Positions 37,651 to 50,099 of a DNA stretch of 64,000 nucleotides are shown piece by piece. The position numbers and the translations under genes were made by a program. How positions within the stretch are numbered: the first letter of the stretch is position 1; every line of letters begins with the position of its first letter. This stretch comes from Heterocephalus glaber (taxonomy: Eukaryota; Chordata; Mammalia; Rodentia; Bathyergidae), in NCBI RefSeq assembly GCF_000247695.1, contig NW_004624781.1:11247147-11311146 (forward strand). The letters run 5' to 3'. Below the pieces are notes generated by a model. That model made no database searches. It was not told the origin of the DNA and was given only the letters and a program-made list of their open reading frames with translations.

Positions 37651-37898
37651 GCTGAGTGTGGTGGCAAGCGTTTGCAATGGTAGCACTTTGGAAGGCTGAG
37701 TCAGGTGGGGCACAAGTTTAAGCCCAGCTTGAGGAAATTAGAGACTAAAAGACCTCTCTCGAGGCAAAAAAAAATTTTAAAAAGGGGTTGAGGATGCAGC
37801 TCAGTGGAAGGCCTTGGGGTCAGTTCCCAGTGCCACCCAAAATAAAATAAAATCGATCAATCAAAGCCAAAAACAAGCAAGCAAACAAAAAAAAAAAA
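37651..37898 (+). mobile_element. Dimeric B1-ID SINE
   Basis: The left half, 'gctgagtgtggtggcaagcg' to 'ggaaggctgagtcaggtggg', is 7SL/B1-like. An A-rich linker leads to 'ggggttgaggatgcagctcag' and 'ggggtcagttcccagtgcc', an ID-like half, and then an A-rich tail. A weak flanking duplication (ctgtggatgtt / ctatggatttt) is possible. Confidence 0.8.
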
Positions 37899-39060
37899 CC
37901 TATGGATTTTGCTGATATTTTAGCTTTCATCTAGATTCATCATATGAGAAAAAAATTCATACCTTCAAAGCATGAACAGCGGTCTTACCAAGATATTATG
38001 GATTAACTCTTAGAAAGAAAGGGTTTGCTTAAAGACTTAGCAAGTTTTATGCACAGGACATTTGCCTGCTGACCATACTGGTGGGTGATGCAAAGATCAA
38101 TAATTACCTTTGTAAAAGCTCCGCTTCTCAAAACCATTTCTTGATCCTGATGGCTGTGCCACTCACCAGTATCTGGTTCACATATCTTTTCTTTTCAAAG
38201 GCAAATATTTAAAACTGTTCCTTAGCTCCAGAATCTTTGAAGACAGGAGAAAGCTGTTTCAGTGATGAGAGGGAGGTCTTCGATTGCTGACACTAACGTG
38301 TGGAATGACTCATAATTGCATAAAAAAGCAAGATCAAAAATTGATTTTAAAATCCAAAAGTTTTCTTAGAATACCAAGTGAACACTCACCAAGGAGCTAA
38401 AAATAAAATAGATAAGTCACTGGAGATCTTGAAAAAGTATCCTGAGTGGGATCATACTGGAAGCCAGCTCCTGTGTCCAGCCAAAAAGTCACCCTTGAAT
38501 GATTCACTGTGAGGGTCCATGGTCAGCCAGGGTCCTGTCACTCCCTTGAAGCATCTGAAACCACTGCCCCCCACCAGAGAGAGGGCTGATATCGAGATGA
38601 GCCAGATTGGCATGGGTGCCACAAGAGCTAAAGAGAATCATAAGCTACCATCTTATTAAAGAACACAGAGCAAAGAATGGCAAAACAGTGTCATTTCAAA
38701 GCTTTTAAGCCAATTTGTCCATCCCATCTATTATAAGGACCAAGATCCTGAAGTTCAAGGAGGTGAAAACATTTTCCTGCGATCGTGTGATTATTTGAGA
38801 CTTTGAGACCCAGCTTGAATGAACTTGAAAGTTGAGCCATAGGTGGCAAGGCTCCTGGTCACAGTGGTTGCTCATGTAACAGTTTCCCACTGTACACCAT
38901 GGAAATCACACACTGTTCCATCCCTGCAATTTCAGGCTCACAAGGCTGACTTACCCATTTTATAAGGACAACTTGTTTCCTACACAGTGTCAATTCTCTC
39001 TTCTATGGCTTCCATCATATAGGAGGAAAACTCAGGGCCAATCCCCTTAGTCAAGACATT
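37899..39060. other. Unique non-coding DNA
   Basis: Nothing recognised. Confidence 0.45.
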
Positions 39061-39064
39061 TTTT

Positions 39065-39545
39065 TCTTTTGCTCTGTTTCCATTTATGAATGTATTATTT
39101 ACATGCAATAAAATCCACCAATGGCAAGCATACAGTTTGATGAATTTGGGCAATTGTGTACAATCATATCACCACCTCCAGAGTCAATATACAGAACCAT
39201 TTCCTCACCCCAAAAAGCTCCCTTGGGCTTCTTTGCTCTCAATTCCTTCCTTCCACCCTCTGCCCTCCAGCAACCACAGATCTGCTGACTGTCACTATAT
39301 TTCGTCTATTCTGGAAGTTTATATCAATGAAAGCACACAAGACGTAGTCCTTTGCATTCAGTTTCTTTCAATTAACATAATGATTTTAAGATTCATTAGT
39401 ATCCTTGCACATATAATTATTTCATTTCTTTTTTACTCCTGGGAATGCATTCCATAGTATGGCTGAATGTATAAAGTTTTTATCCATTCACCAATTGATG
39501 GTCATTGGGATTGCTTCTAGGTTGGGACCATCAGGAAACATCTTA
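39065..39545 (-). mobile_element. Old L1 3' region, antisense
   Basis: 'catgcaataaaatccaccaatgg', 'aaccacagatctgctgactgtcac' and 'tatccattcaccaattgatgg' are the reverse complement of an L1ME-type 3' region. No frame survives. Confidence 0.75.
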
Positions 39546-41580
39546 GCCAACAGTTTTTAATCTTCGATTTCTTTTGTCTCCTAATCCCTTGACCCTGTCT
39601 CTTAATTTTTGTGGCCTTAGGTAGTTTACCATCTCTACTATACAGAAACATTTCCACAAAATGCTGATGCAGTGGAGGAATCAGCCTTCACCCTCTCATG
39701 TGTGCCTCTGTAAGGGACCCATTCATCCTGAAGTAGCAAGGCCAAGGGCCAAGGCTGACTTGATGACCTATTTAGTGTGCTATAATGTCATTTACCTCCT
39801 CAGCCGGCCTTCGAGGACACAACGGAGTGCCACAAAATGCAGTATCTAATATTTGTAGGGAGTGGAGTAGTGTGGTTTTCTTCTCCTGCCTTGTAGAAAT
39901 ATGCACACACTCTTGATTCAGCCTTTGGAAGTGCTGAGGGAAGGACGGAAGTCCAGTGTGTGACACTATCCTTGTTGTAACTTTGCGCAGGCTTTGGATC
40001 CTGGGAAGAGTTAGCACTTAGGCCTAACAGGACCGACTCTCCTGAAAAATGCACTGTCCCCTGTTATAATTCACCGTAATGAGCCGGGAACAAAAGGTTG
40101 TGAAGGAGAGTATTGACGGATGGGCAACACAGCCACCGCGCTGCAGCTGGTGAGGCTCCTGCTGGCAAGAGGCGTAATATGTGACGGCTGCAGGTCATGT
40201 TGTGGTAAATGAACACTTACGGCCGCTATGGCAACTCGATTGACGTTCATGGCCACCTCCGGACCAGCCTGGCCTCAGGTTACCAGTGAGCATGTGCATT
40301 GGCATCTCTGCCATGCTTCCGTCAGGAGATGCCTCACAAGCAACCTGCACAAAACAAAGCCTCTGAGGCCTGTGGGTCCCACCTCTCCAGCCTACTTTGT
40401 CCAGTAGGGAATTTGGGGGAAAAAGTCTGGCCCCAGTAGTCGAGCTTTGTAGACCAGAGAGCCAGGGATACCATGTTGAAAGAATGCCTGGCCAGGTTGC
40501 CCAGGCTGACCTTGAACTTACAGTCCTTCTACTCTCAAAATATAGCTCAGTGTTAGACCGCTCTCTGGGTTCCACTCCCAACTTGGGAGTGGCATGCATT
40601 TCTAGCTCATAGTGATAGTGATTTGATAAATACAGTAAAATGAATAAATGTGTCCATGAGTGAATGAATGAAGGCTCAAATGGAATGCCAAGAAGTCTGT
40701 GTGAGAGAGTATCAAAGGCAGAGTAGAAAATGAGTGGGAAGGTCATCATGAGCTGAGATGCCCAGGCCCGGGGTCAGAGAGAGCAGAAGACGAAAGCCGG
40801 AAACAGCAAATTAAAACAAACCAAGCCATAGTGTCCTGAGCACAGGAGTTTGACCAAGCCGTTGGCCGTGGCTGGACTTCTCAGTGTTTCTGGAAGTGCA
40901 GTTCCTGCGTGCACGCAGGGCGTGGCCACGCCTTCTCTTTCCCACCACGGATTGTGGGTGGAATTTAGCCATGGATCGCCAGTCTTTTCAGTAACTAAAA
41001 GAAACAATCTGCACACCCACTGGCAGTTCTAGGCAGATTTGTATTAATGTTCTAAACGCACCAATTACCATTTTTATTTTTCCCAGTGTCTTCTCAAAAA
41101 ATGGTAAACTGTGTTTTTCCCATCTCTAACATGCAAAAATCGATCTGGTGTGGAGGGTGGGTAACATTAAGGCTGTGTCGCCTCTCTTTTGACTGGCAGA
41201 AGACACAGCCTATGGAAAGTGAAGGTTTGAATTCGTTGAGCTTGATCTCTAAGTTGGACCATCCATATTGGCAGTGGAAGGGGCCTGGATCTGAGCGTAG
41301 CATGCAAACTGGCATTGTAGGAGCCTCGTGGAATGGCAGTAATGATCCTCTTTATTAACTGTGAGAATGAATGTCGTGATGAACTCAAATTTGCATTCTT
41401 CATTGCCTCCAAAGTAACCTTTTTAGAGACTTACTCCTAATTGCCCTTTCCGTGAGATTTTAATACTACTATATATTTATGTAGTATATGTTTATCTGTG
41501 CTTTACACATTTAAACAGTTAGATTTCTTGCCCCCAAGAACCAATTCCACCCTTCTGGGGCCACTGTCAGCTCTGCTGAG
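39546..41580. other. Unique DNA with a possible 7SL-like scrap
   Basis: 'gttgcccaggctgaccttgaac' near 40496-40517 recalls the 7SL-derived SINE half but is too short to call. The 184-codon minus frame 40195-40749 is the longest in the window. It overlaps this scrap and has no recognisable domain. Confidence 0.4.
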
Positions 41581-41584
41581 AGTG

Positions 41585-41740
41585 TCTGAGCTAGAAAAAG
41601 CTAGCTAGGTTCAAATCCTCCTTTGCCACTTTGTTTTCTCTCTCTCTCTGAGCCTCATCTCCTGCAAATGCCAATAGTAGGGTCATCCCTGGGGTTCCTG
41701 GCACATAATCAAAAATCTAGAAATGTTAGCTACCATCTCT
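41585..41740 (+). repeat. MIR fragment
   Basis: 'aggttcaaatcctcctttgccac', 'tgagcctcatctcctgcaaatg' and 'cctggcacataatc' in sense; a (TC)n tract sits inside it. Confidence 0.65.
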
Positions 41741-41814
41741 TTTATTGATACATTCCCATATGGGGTCTTCACTGGTCCTTCTGGTGAACCTCTGAAGCAT
41801 GCAGTGTTCTGTAA

Positions 41815-41955
41815 CTTGTCACCCACAGACAGCATCTTCGCCACATGACTGGTAATGCCCCAGATGGTCCAAGTGGCTGGGTGACTTGTTCAAGGTCATA
41901 CAAATAGTAACGTTGGTTGGAACCGAGGCTTGAACCCAGGTGTTCTGATTGAGAA
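41815..41955 (-). repeat. MIR fragment
   Basis: 'gggtgacttgttcaaggtcatacaaatag' and 'ggcttgaacccaggtgttct' are reverse-complement MIR. Confidence 0.6.
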
Positions 41956-42344
41956 TGCTCTCAGCTGTAGCTGGCTGCCTGTGCGTGGTGTTAGACCCTG
42001 CTGTGTTAGAGATTGAAGAACTGGAGGTTTCACCCATGAGAATGGGCTGTAAAGAGCAATCACATTTCCTCTTCCTAATACATAGGTAACAGGATTATTA
42101 AGTCTTTGAACCACGTGGTCATACCTAGTTTCAGGGAATCTACGATCATCACTTCTTGTGCTGCTTGGGAACGGAGGGGTGCAGTGATGCAGGATTTCCC
42201 ATGCTTCGATACCTCCGCCTTCCGGCTGGACAGGGGCCAGGGCTTTTCCCACCAAGACAAAAGCCTCAGCGGACTGGTGCTGCTAGGCCTCATCTCTCAA
42301 CGGGCTCAGAAAATGGTCATGTGGCAGAGGAAGGTGGTCTGAAC

Positions 42345-42475
42345 TGTGGGTTCATGCATTCTGATTCCAGCTTTGCCTCTGGTCAGCTGTGTGCCTCAGT
42401 TTCCTTGCCCATCAGATGGGTTTATATTGATAGTACATCCCTCATGCATTTGTACAGATGAAATGAGCTATTCCA
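42345..42475 (+). repeat. MIR fragment
   Basis: 'ctgattccagctttgcctctggtcagctgtgtgcctcagtttcc' in sense. Confidence 0.65.
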
Positions 42476-44260
42476 ACAGAGAGCAACCTACCTTCTGTCA
42501 GCAGTGCTTTCAGTGTGTTCAAGTGACTTTATTTGAATGGTTTCAGAAATCCAGTCTTTGGCACCAGAAAATTCTTCCATCTTCCCCTGCCCCATCAAAA
42601 TGTCTGTCTTGTGCACTGCATCAGTATCAACTGCCCATTTTTCTAACTAAGAGGCATTTAATTTTTTTGTACAAGAAAAAGATGGAGTGTTGGGAAGGAG
42701 GACTAGTTTCTTGGCCTGGGCATTGTGTGGTCATGGGCAGTGCCCCTCTAAGGCACAGCAGTCCTGGTCGGCACATTTGGTCCTGGGGGCTGCTAGAGCT
42801 GCATTTGAGGTACTGCTGGTTGGAATGACGACAGATTAAATGCTGAAGCAAACATCTCCCTTCTGTAACTACTGCAGGCATAGAGGGTGGAGGCTTAGGG
42901 GTAGAGGCTGAAGGGCGAGGAGGTGTGTGAGGATGGCCTCTGCTTCTCTATCCAGGCAGTTTCCCAGATCGCTCCATCAGAGCCACTCTGTGGGTTGCCT
43001 TGCTGGGAGCCAAGCTGAGACAGGGCAAGTGTAACCTACATGGTTCCAGTAAAGAGAGGGGTGTTTGTGAGCAGCTGGAGAGAAAACCATAAGGAGCATG
43101 GGGACTAATACTGCTCCAGAATGTGTGCACCCAGAAGCACTCCCCACAGCAACATCACACAGCCTGAGGACCTGGCGGGGTTGTTTTTCTGCTACAACTT
43201 TACAATGGGGCTCAGCTGAGTCCTGCACGCAGACTCCCGCATGGTATTTCCATGTGGATTTGGAGGCTGGAAACTGCAAGACGCACAGGGGCAATTGCAT
43301 GGGGAACCCTTGGAGGTGGCCCAGAAACTTCAGCTGGTGATGAATCCCCCAGTGTCAGCCTCACTTTCCCCGACACCAGTAGCCTTGGAGTCAAACTACT
43401 ATGTGTTGATTGCCTTCCATCCATGACGAACAACATTCCCCAGAAAGGGTGAGGCTGAGTGACTTTGGGGAAGGACACACATCTTGGGAATGATCACCTG
43501 CTCTGTCTCTCTGGGTTGTGTTTTGCTGATCATGTATGCAGCATCCAGCGGGTGGAGTCCACCCCTCCAAAGCAGTGGGCGATGCAGCTACCACTCTGAG
43601 TCTGATGTTTTATTTATCTGTGCTGGTAACTTTATATGTGGTGTGTTCCTCTGTTTGGGCCTAAAGGCTGGTTGAGCAAAAGGCGGGAAACATAAATAAG
43701 TTATAGACGGAGGGGGCTGTCCATTTATAGATTCTCAGGGATGACCTGGTTTCCACTCCCAGGGAAGCATTAGTGTTGCCTTAGTGTAATATGTGTCTGT
43801 AGATGTTGGGCTGGTGCATTTGGTGGTGATAATCAGGAGAGACATATCCATGTTCTATTTTTATAATAAAAATTAAGAAACCTCAGGCTGCAGCAGGGGC
43901 CCTTCTTGGTAGTGTGAACAACGTGAGCTTTAATGATTCCTTTTCCTTGGACTATGTGGGATCAGTGTGTTCCTTTCTGCTGTCCTCCAGTATCTGGTTA
44001 TTATTAAACCACCGTGTGTGAGGGATTAACTCTGGCTTTCCTCCAAGTGAGGAGATGTCTACAAAAGCCACAGTACCCAGCCAATGGCAAGCAAATGGGT
44101 TGTTTGGTGTAGCACAGGAATAAACAACAGGTTGGCCAGCCAGTCTTTCACTTTGTGATGGCTTCTCTTGGCATAGAAACAGCCCTCTGTAACACATAGC
44201 ATGAATGCTTAGGACCCTCCCTGAATTCATTCATTCAGAAAATATTTCTGAGGGCTCCCT
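42476..44260. other. Unique non-coding DNA
   Basis: Overlapping frames on both strands at 42346-43594; none is recognised. Confidence 0.45.
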
Positions 44261-44264
44261 ATGG

Positions 44265-44400
44265 GATCCATTATTTCTAAAATGAGGATGATAGTAATAC
44301 CTACTGGATAGAATGATGGGGATTAAACGAGCTAATAATGTGCAAAAGACTTAGAACACTGCCTGGCACACAGTTAAGGCTGTCAATATAAGCTTGGCTA
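44265..44400 (+). repeat. MIR fragment, 3' half
   Basis: 'aaaatgaggatgatagtaatacc' and 'ttagaacactgcctggcacacag' in sense. Confidence 0.75.
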
Positions 44401-44587
44401 TAGAGTTTGAATTTTATTTGGTAGGCAAGGAAATGGCAATGGAACCAATGACACAGGCAGAAAGATGGTTTCTAGGACAGAGGAGGGGGCAGCTTGTAGA
44501 AGGGCAGAACCTAGAGACAGGGAGACAATCCCATGTCTTATCCAACTTCTGATGGCTTTCATTTGCCTTTCTTGGGGTAATCTGGTG

Positions 44588-44772
44588 CCGCGGTACTCAA
44601 AGTGTGGTCCCTAGGTGAGAATGTTGTCATAGCCCAGGAATTTGTTGGAAATGCAGATGCTTGGTCCCTGTCCCAGAGCTGCTGATTGGGTCCTCCAGTG
44701 TGGTGGCCCAGCAATCTGAGTATTAACAAGCCCTCCAAGGAACTCTGATCTTTGCTAGTTCCCAAACTTTGC
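44588..44772 (+). repeat. MER5A-like hAT element, nearly complete
   Basis: 'ggtactcaaagtgtggtccc', 'ggaaatgcagatgcttgg', 'gctgctgattgggtcc' and a closing 'gttcccaaactttgcc' give the MER5A order with opposed ends. Confidence 0.7.
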
Positions 44773-45878
44773 CAGTTCAGCACGTGGGAAGGAATGCTTC
44801 GATGGCTGGCGCCTTCTTCCTGTCTCCATTTGGCCCACACTGAGCCAGCGTGAAGCAGGCCCACAGGCTTGTTAGCAGGTTACACGGAAGCAGGAGCCTT
44901 GTTAACACAGCTCTAGGCTGCCTATTGAGCACAGCAAAACCAAACCTCAAGTCTCTACCTGGCTCACTGCCAAAAGGCCACTGTGACCCACCCCTCTGGA
45001 TGCAGGTGGTGTGGAGCTGGAGCGGGTACTACACTAAGTAGGTGTCTCTTTCCAGAACGACTGTCAGCTGGAAGATTCCAGTGAACCTCTCATCATACTG
45101 GAAAATGAGGGAGCCCAATCTCTTTCAAAAGAGAGCCCAATCCCTTTCAAAGCAGATGTTGCATCTGGTTTGGGGCAGTCTGCCTGCACACACCCAAAGA
45201 CATCAGATGGCCCACAGAATGGATCGCACTAATACCTCTGCCCTTCCCCATATGAAAAGCTGTGGCTGGCCTGGTTTTTAATTACTGATGTGCAGCCACC
45301 TCTGTATTGAAATACCACAGCTGTAGATAATTTTAGAACATCCATCTAATTCTTCTAAACTTATTCATTTGTTCATCAGTACAAATTTGTAAACTTTGAC
45401 ATGATGGGAAATAAAATAAGGCATGTCCCCAAGCCCTAGCCCTTCCTTTAAGGAACATGTCATCCAGGATAAAACAGTCATTCACACAAATGCTGGAAAT
45501 TCAGAACAGAGTGTTGTATGTCTACTGGAAGGTATGAACAAACATGGCCTGAGAGATCAGAGGGACTTCTTGACAGATGAGCTGGGGAAACTGCTTGGAA
45601 GAGAGAACATTTGATCTAGGTCTGGAAGATTGGGCAGAATTTCAAGAGGCAGAGAAAGTCTGTCCCCAGTAAAGGGAAACAAAAGAGCTCAGGGGAGGGG
45701 AAATTCACGGTGCACTGAGGCAAAAGTAAATGATCATCCATTTGCCCAGAATATGGACCACAACTGACTAATGGAGGGAGCTGGGGCTTAAAAGAACAGA
45801 ATGGAATTTTAACATGAGGTTGGGCATTTGGGGCATGATCTATGGGGAGCCAGAGGAGAGTTTAGGGTAGAGGACTGG
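44773..45878. other. Unique DNA with a short tandem duplication
   Basis: A unit of about 21 bp starting gagcccaatc is doubled at 45109-45149 with one or two changes. An ancient unclassified repeat may lie near 45355-45480. Confidence 0.45.
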
Positions 45879-45879
45879 T

Positions 45880-46005
45880 GTGATCACCATGGCTTTAGAG
45901 AACGACTGGGCTGGTGATGGGATTGTGAGGGGTGGCCCTTGCTGTCCACAGCAGGAGACTTGCTCAGGGTCACAACCCTGGGAAGCAGCGCTAGAACTAA
46001 GCAAG
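45880..46005 (-). repeat. MIR fragment
   Basis: 'gcaggagacttgctcagggtcacaac' followed by 'agcgctagaactaagc' is reverse-complement MIR. Confidence 0.5.
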
Positions 46006-46559
46006 TTCATGACAGTTCCCGGACCCACTGGGAAGTCTTAGGTAAGGAGGAGGATTGAGCTTTCAAATGGCAGATGTCCTGAAGGAGAAAGCCATCCAGA
46101 CACTTCAGAACCAGGAGGCAAGACGGACAGGCCACAGAGTGAACTCAGCAGCCTTTCTTCTTGGCCCTCACTCCTTGATCGCTTCTCAGAAAGAGCATTT
46201 GTCCCTTTCCAGGTGAACACCAGAGGTCCTCAGCATCACACGCCAGCCAAGCCCACATCATCTCAACAACGCCAGAGAGTCTTGGTGTGGGGCTGGGCCA
46301 CGGGCTTGGTTCTGACTCAGATGAGTCGGAACCACCTACTGAGTCATTTGCAGGAGCTGTGGTTTCCTGGGAGGTTTCCCAACCAGTTACCCACCCTGAC
46401 AAATGGTGGGTAGCATGCTAGATCTGAAGGAAACCGCCCTACCCACCTTGCCATAGCTCCAGGCAAACTCAAGTTAAGTATCTCAAGCTGTTGCATGGGA
46501 ATTCTTTCCTTACTTTGCATGGAGAAACTTGAGGCTGGGTAGTAACACAAAGACAGATG

Positions 46560-46640
46560 AAAGCTTTTATGTATCTGTTAGTTATTTGATCTTAGGGATG
46601 CCTCAGTTTTCCTACTTATGAATGTGCACCTATGAACTGT
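46560..46640 (+). repeat. MIR scrap
   Basis: 'atttgatcttagggatgcctcagttttcctacttatg' in sense. Confidence 0.4.
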
Positions 46641-47320
46641 GAATGAGTGGTTGATATCTGAACACATTGATAGTTCTTAATGGTTTTTCCTTAGGAAGGT
46701 CAAGAATGACCTAGCCAAATCTCAGCTGAATAAGAGTTTACAAGAATCTGCCTCCCCCTACCTAGCACCTGCCTGAGAGTCCCGGTGGAAATGAAATTCA
46801 GTCCAAGTCTGCTCATGGCAGCTCTGTTTCTTATACCTTTACCATGCTTTTCTTCCCTCTCAAGCCTCTCAATTCTCCCAGGACATTGAGGCACCAAGAC
46901 AGCTCAACTAAAGAGACTCACAAGACACAGATCTCCTAGTGGGACCACCTGGGGTTGGGTCACTTGTGCATTGGTTTCTCCACCAAGTTTGGAGAGGGAA
47001 GAGACCAGGGACCCGGCCCTGAGTGAGCAGGATTGTGTCTTATTCTCGAAGACAACCCCCACAGCTCCACCTAGAAAGCTTTTAAGGAATTGGATCCCTC
47101 TGTGTCTTCACTTGTATTGACCTTGGGAATGGAGGTAGGAGAATAAGCCCTTCCTCCTCTGGTTTCAGAGTGATCCAGTAAGGTGTGCCCCAGGGGTTTG
47201 TGATGTTTATTAGCTGACAAAATAAGGGGGAGTGGGAGGAGACTGGTATTTCAGGTCTCCTGTTCATGGTGAGGTTCTACTTTGCTCATGCCCTGCAAAA
47301 ATTCTAGAGTGACAGTGTTA
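46641..47320. other. Unique non-coding DNA
   Basis: Nothing recognised. Confidence 0.45.
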
Positions 47321-47324
47321 ATTA

Positions 47325-47405
47325 TACAGAGCTGCGCTGTCCAAAATGGTACCCACTAGCCACATGGCTCATAGCTCTCCCTGGCCACACTTCAGGTACT
47401 CAAGA
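47325..47405 (+). repeat. Half of a palindromic hAT-type miniature element
   Basis: 'gagctgcgctgtccaaaatggtacccactagccac' matches one arm of a common mammalian palindromic repeat. The opposite arm type is at 61080-61205. Family name not assigned. Confidence 0.5.
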
Positions 47406-49320
47406 ACCCTGGGTGACTGGTGCTGATAGTATTGGGCAGCAGTGACGGAAAACATTTTCATTGGTCCAGAACCTTTCCCATGAGTCCGCAGCAGGTCTTG
47501 GTCTGGGGTGTGTGTCACAAACCCCATACATCTGCAAGCAAGGGATCTGATAAGCTTGATGAGAATACAGGTTCCTGGGCTGCTCTTTATACCACCTTAG
47601 AACCTCTGAGGGGTGGAGAGCCCTAAAACTCCGTGACTTCACGAGCTGTTGCACATTTCAAAATCCAGCGCTCCAAGGGAAGCCAAAGTTGGAGAGCAAA
47701 GCAGAGGTTCTGACCATCTCAGATACCTTGTAGGTCTTTCTACTCCAGCATAAGCTTTTCCAATCCAAAGTTTCCAAGAGAATGTGATGGGAGCATCCAC
47801 CCTGGCATCTAAGGGCACCAGCTCAGTGATGTCCCGGCTGCTCCTCTCCCAGAAGGAAAACCTGGAGAAAGAGGCTGGCCTGCACACCTCCCACTTTCCT
47901 CTCAAACAACCAGGAAGACGGGAATAACCCCATGCTGCTTTCCTTGAACATATTTGAATCACAAGTACTTTCCCTGGAAAATAAATTTATCTTGTGCTAC
48001 CTTTGTCCCAACAAAAAGTAGCTGGTGATGAATAGCAGACTCTGTAGTTTATCTGTCATATCATCACACCTGTGAGGATTCCTAGATAAGATAAATTTTG
48101 GTGGGGGGAAGGGGGGCTGGGAGGAAGAAGGACCTGGCCAGGAATAAATCTTCACGTATCGCACCGGCCTGTGAATGAGCATGTGCATTGCAAGGCGCGG
48201 CCCCCTGACACCAGATGATGAATTACCCTCTTTGCTGACACCTTCATTGGGTTATTTATGGCTCGTTAATTGAACCAAGAAGGGGCCTTGTAGACCCAGC
48301 AGGGGCACTGCACAAATGCTCTTCCAGTGGACCCGGCTCCCGGAGAAGACAAAGGTGGGAAGGAGGAGGGGCACCAGTGTGTCTCCTCCTTGACTTGAAA
48401 CCAAGTAATTCAGGAGCTAAAGCAAACCTTTGGCGGTGCAGACAAACCTCCTTGGACAGGGGCAGCTGTGCACCTCACACCCCAGCCTCTGTGCCGTGTG
48501 GCACCTTGTCCCGCAGCCTGCCCAGAGGTGTAGGCATCATTGCCAGCCTTGCATGACATGGGGCATGCTTCAGAAGTGGGTATGGCATCCGGGACACCAT
48601 CTGAAGAGCCTCAGGCACCATCCTAGCTCTCTGTGAATGTGCTATGGAACTCTGAAGAGACCACAGGATCTCCTTGAGCTCTAGATTCTTCCCTTGTGAA
48701 ATGAGGGAGTTGGACTGGATGATCTTGAAGTCTTTTTCATTTCTAACAAAAAGTCTTTAAAAAAAAGAACGAAGAGCAGTTTTTTCCTTGCTGCCCTTTG
48801 TCTTGGCTTGACAGCTCCGTTTTGGGTTATTATGTAGGTATTCATTTGACAAATAGTATTTCCCAAGCTCCTGCCATGCATCGGGTTCTAGGGGGCACAG
48901 CCATATTGAGTGTGGATGGTTTGTTGTTGGCTTCCATGAACTTCCGGTTGAGAATTTTGGCTGTGTTTTCAGAAGTTAATTAATCTGCAGGACTTCAGGA
49001 TTAAGTTATTCCTTAAATGAAGTAGTTCTTGGACATCCCTCATAATCCATTACTTGACAGGAAGGGAATGTGTGTCGATGTTTCCAGCTGTTATGTGTGA
49101 AAGGCCGTTTCTTCAGGGTGCCATCATGATCCAGGGACTGTTACGAAAGGACCGTTCCCCTTTGCCCCAGCCCTCCAGAAGAGTCTGTCCTGTGAAAAGA
49201 ACACATCCATAGAGCAAGAGCAGCCTTGCTTCATTCATGTGTACATCCAGGGATCCGTTTACTCATTCTTCTGTTCCATAGGATTTTATTGACTTTTTAC
49301 TCCATTTTTGAGTCAAAAGC
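47406..49320. other. Unique DNA with a G-rich tract and a homeodomain-type patch
   Basis: A G-rich run lies at 48101-48126. 'tttatggctcgttaattga' at 48254-48272 joins a HOX/CDX-like TTTATGGC and a TTAATTGA homeodomain core in repeat-free DNA. Confidence 0.4.
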
Positions 49321-49328
49321 TGTGCTCA

Positions 49329-49413
49329 GGGCCGGGGATTTAGCTCAGTGACACCATGCCTGCCCTGAAAGTGCAAGGTCCTGAGCTTGAACTCTGGTAC
49401 CCAAAACAAAAAC
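49329..49413 (+). mobile_element. ID-like tRNA-derived SINE with 14-bp target duplication
   Basis: 'gggccggggatttagctcag' to 'ctggtacccaaaacaaaaac'. The words aaaagctgtgctca (49315-49328) and aaaagctgtgttca (49414-49427) flank it with one mismatch. Confidence 0.9.
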
Positions 49414-49639
49414 AAAAGCTGTGTTCACAAGATGAATGCCATCCAACTGAAGAATTCAAGGAGACAATATCTGTTGTTTCTGTAGGGTATGTGCCGAGTT
49501 CCCACTGCTTTTGTGCTGTTTGTTCCTTGTCAGAGACTATGAAGAACCCGTGTTGTCACAGTGACTGTGCTGGGAAAACAAGCAAGAACTCACAGGCTTG
49601 TGGCATTTTGAGCAAGAAGGAATCCTGAAAGTAATGGAT

Positions 49640-49725
49640 TCCATCTTATGTTTCTAATGGGGAAACTGAGGCCCAGAGAGTCAAAGTGCTGTCTCTAGTC
49701 GCCTGTCTGCTGGTCACTTCCAGTA
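49640..49725 (-). repeat. MIR fragment
   Basis: 'taatggggaaactgaggcccagagagtc' is a strong reverse-complement MIR core. Confidence 0.6.
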
Positions 49726-50099
49726 TCCAGTGTGAGGTACATCTGAGTTGAGAAGCCTCTCTGGGAGTGGCCTCTCTGGGGATGGCCCTGACTTCCCTCT
49801 GAGGACAGCAGCCCAGCAGGGACCAGAGTCTGTATGACAGGGCCATGAGGACAGTGTCGTTGGTTCTGTGGGATTGGGGAGGTGCAGGGGAAACAGCTCT
49901 GTGGCTTTTCACAGTGTGTGAAACTGGCCATCTCTTGGCTGGCTCCCTGGTCTTTCTCTCCTTTAGATTTTCATGTGGGAACATTTGGGACATTCGCTTG
50001 GAAGTTGATCCTATCTAGAGGAGATAGGGTAAAGGTGACAGACTCTGAGCTGGGGGACGTTTCAACATTGCGCCACCGACACATTTCAAAACATGTTGG

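Noticed and set aside
40195..40749. Longest frame in the window (184 codons, minus)
   Set aside because: It covers a 7SL-like scrap and low-similarity sequence, with no domain and no start context. Treated as chance.
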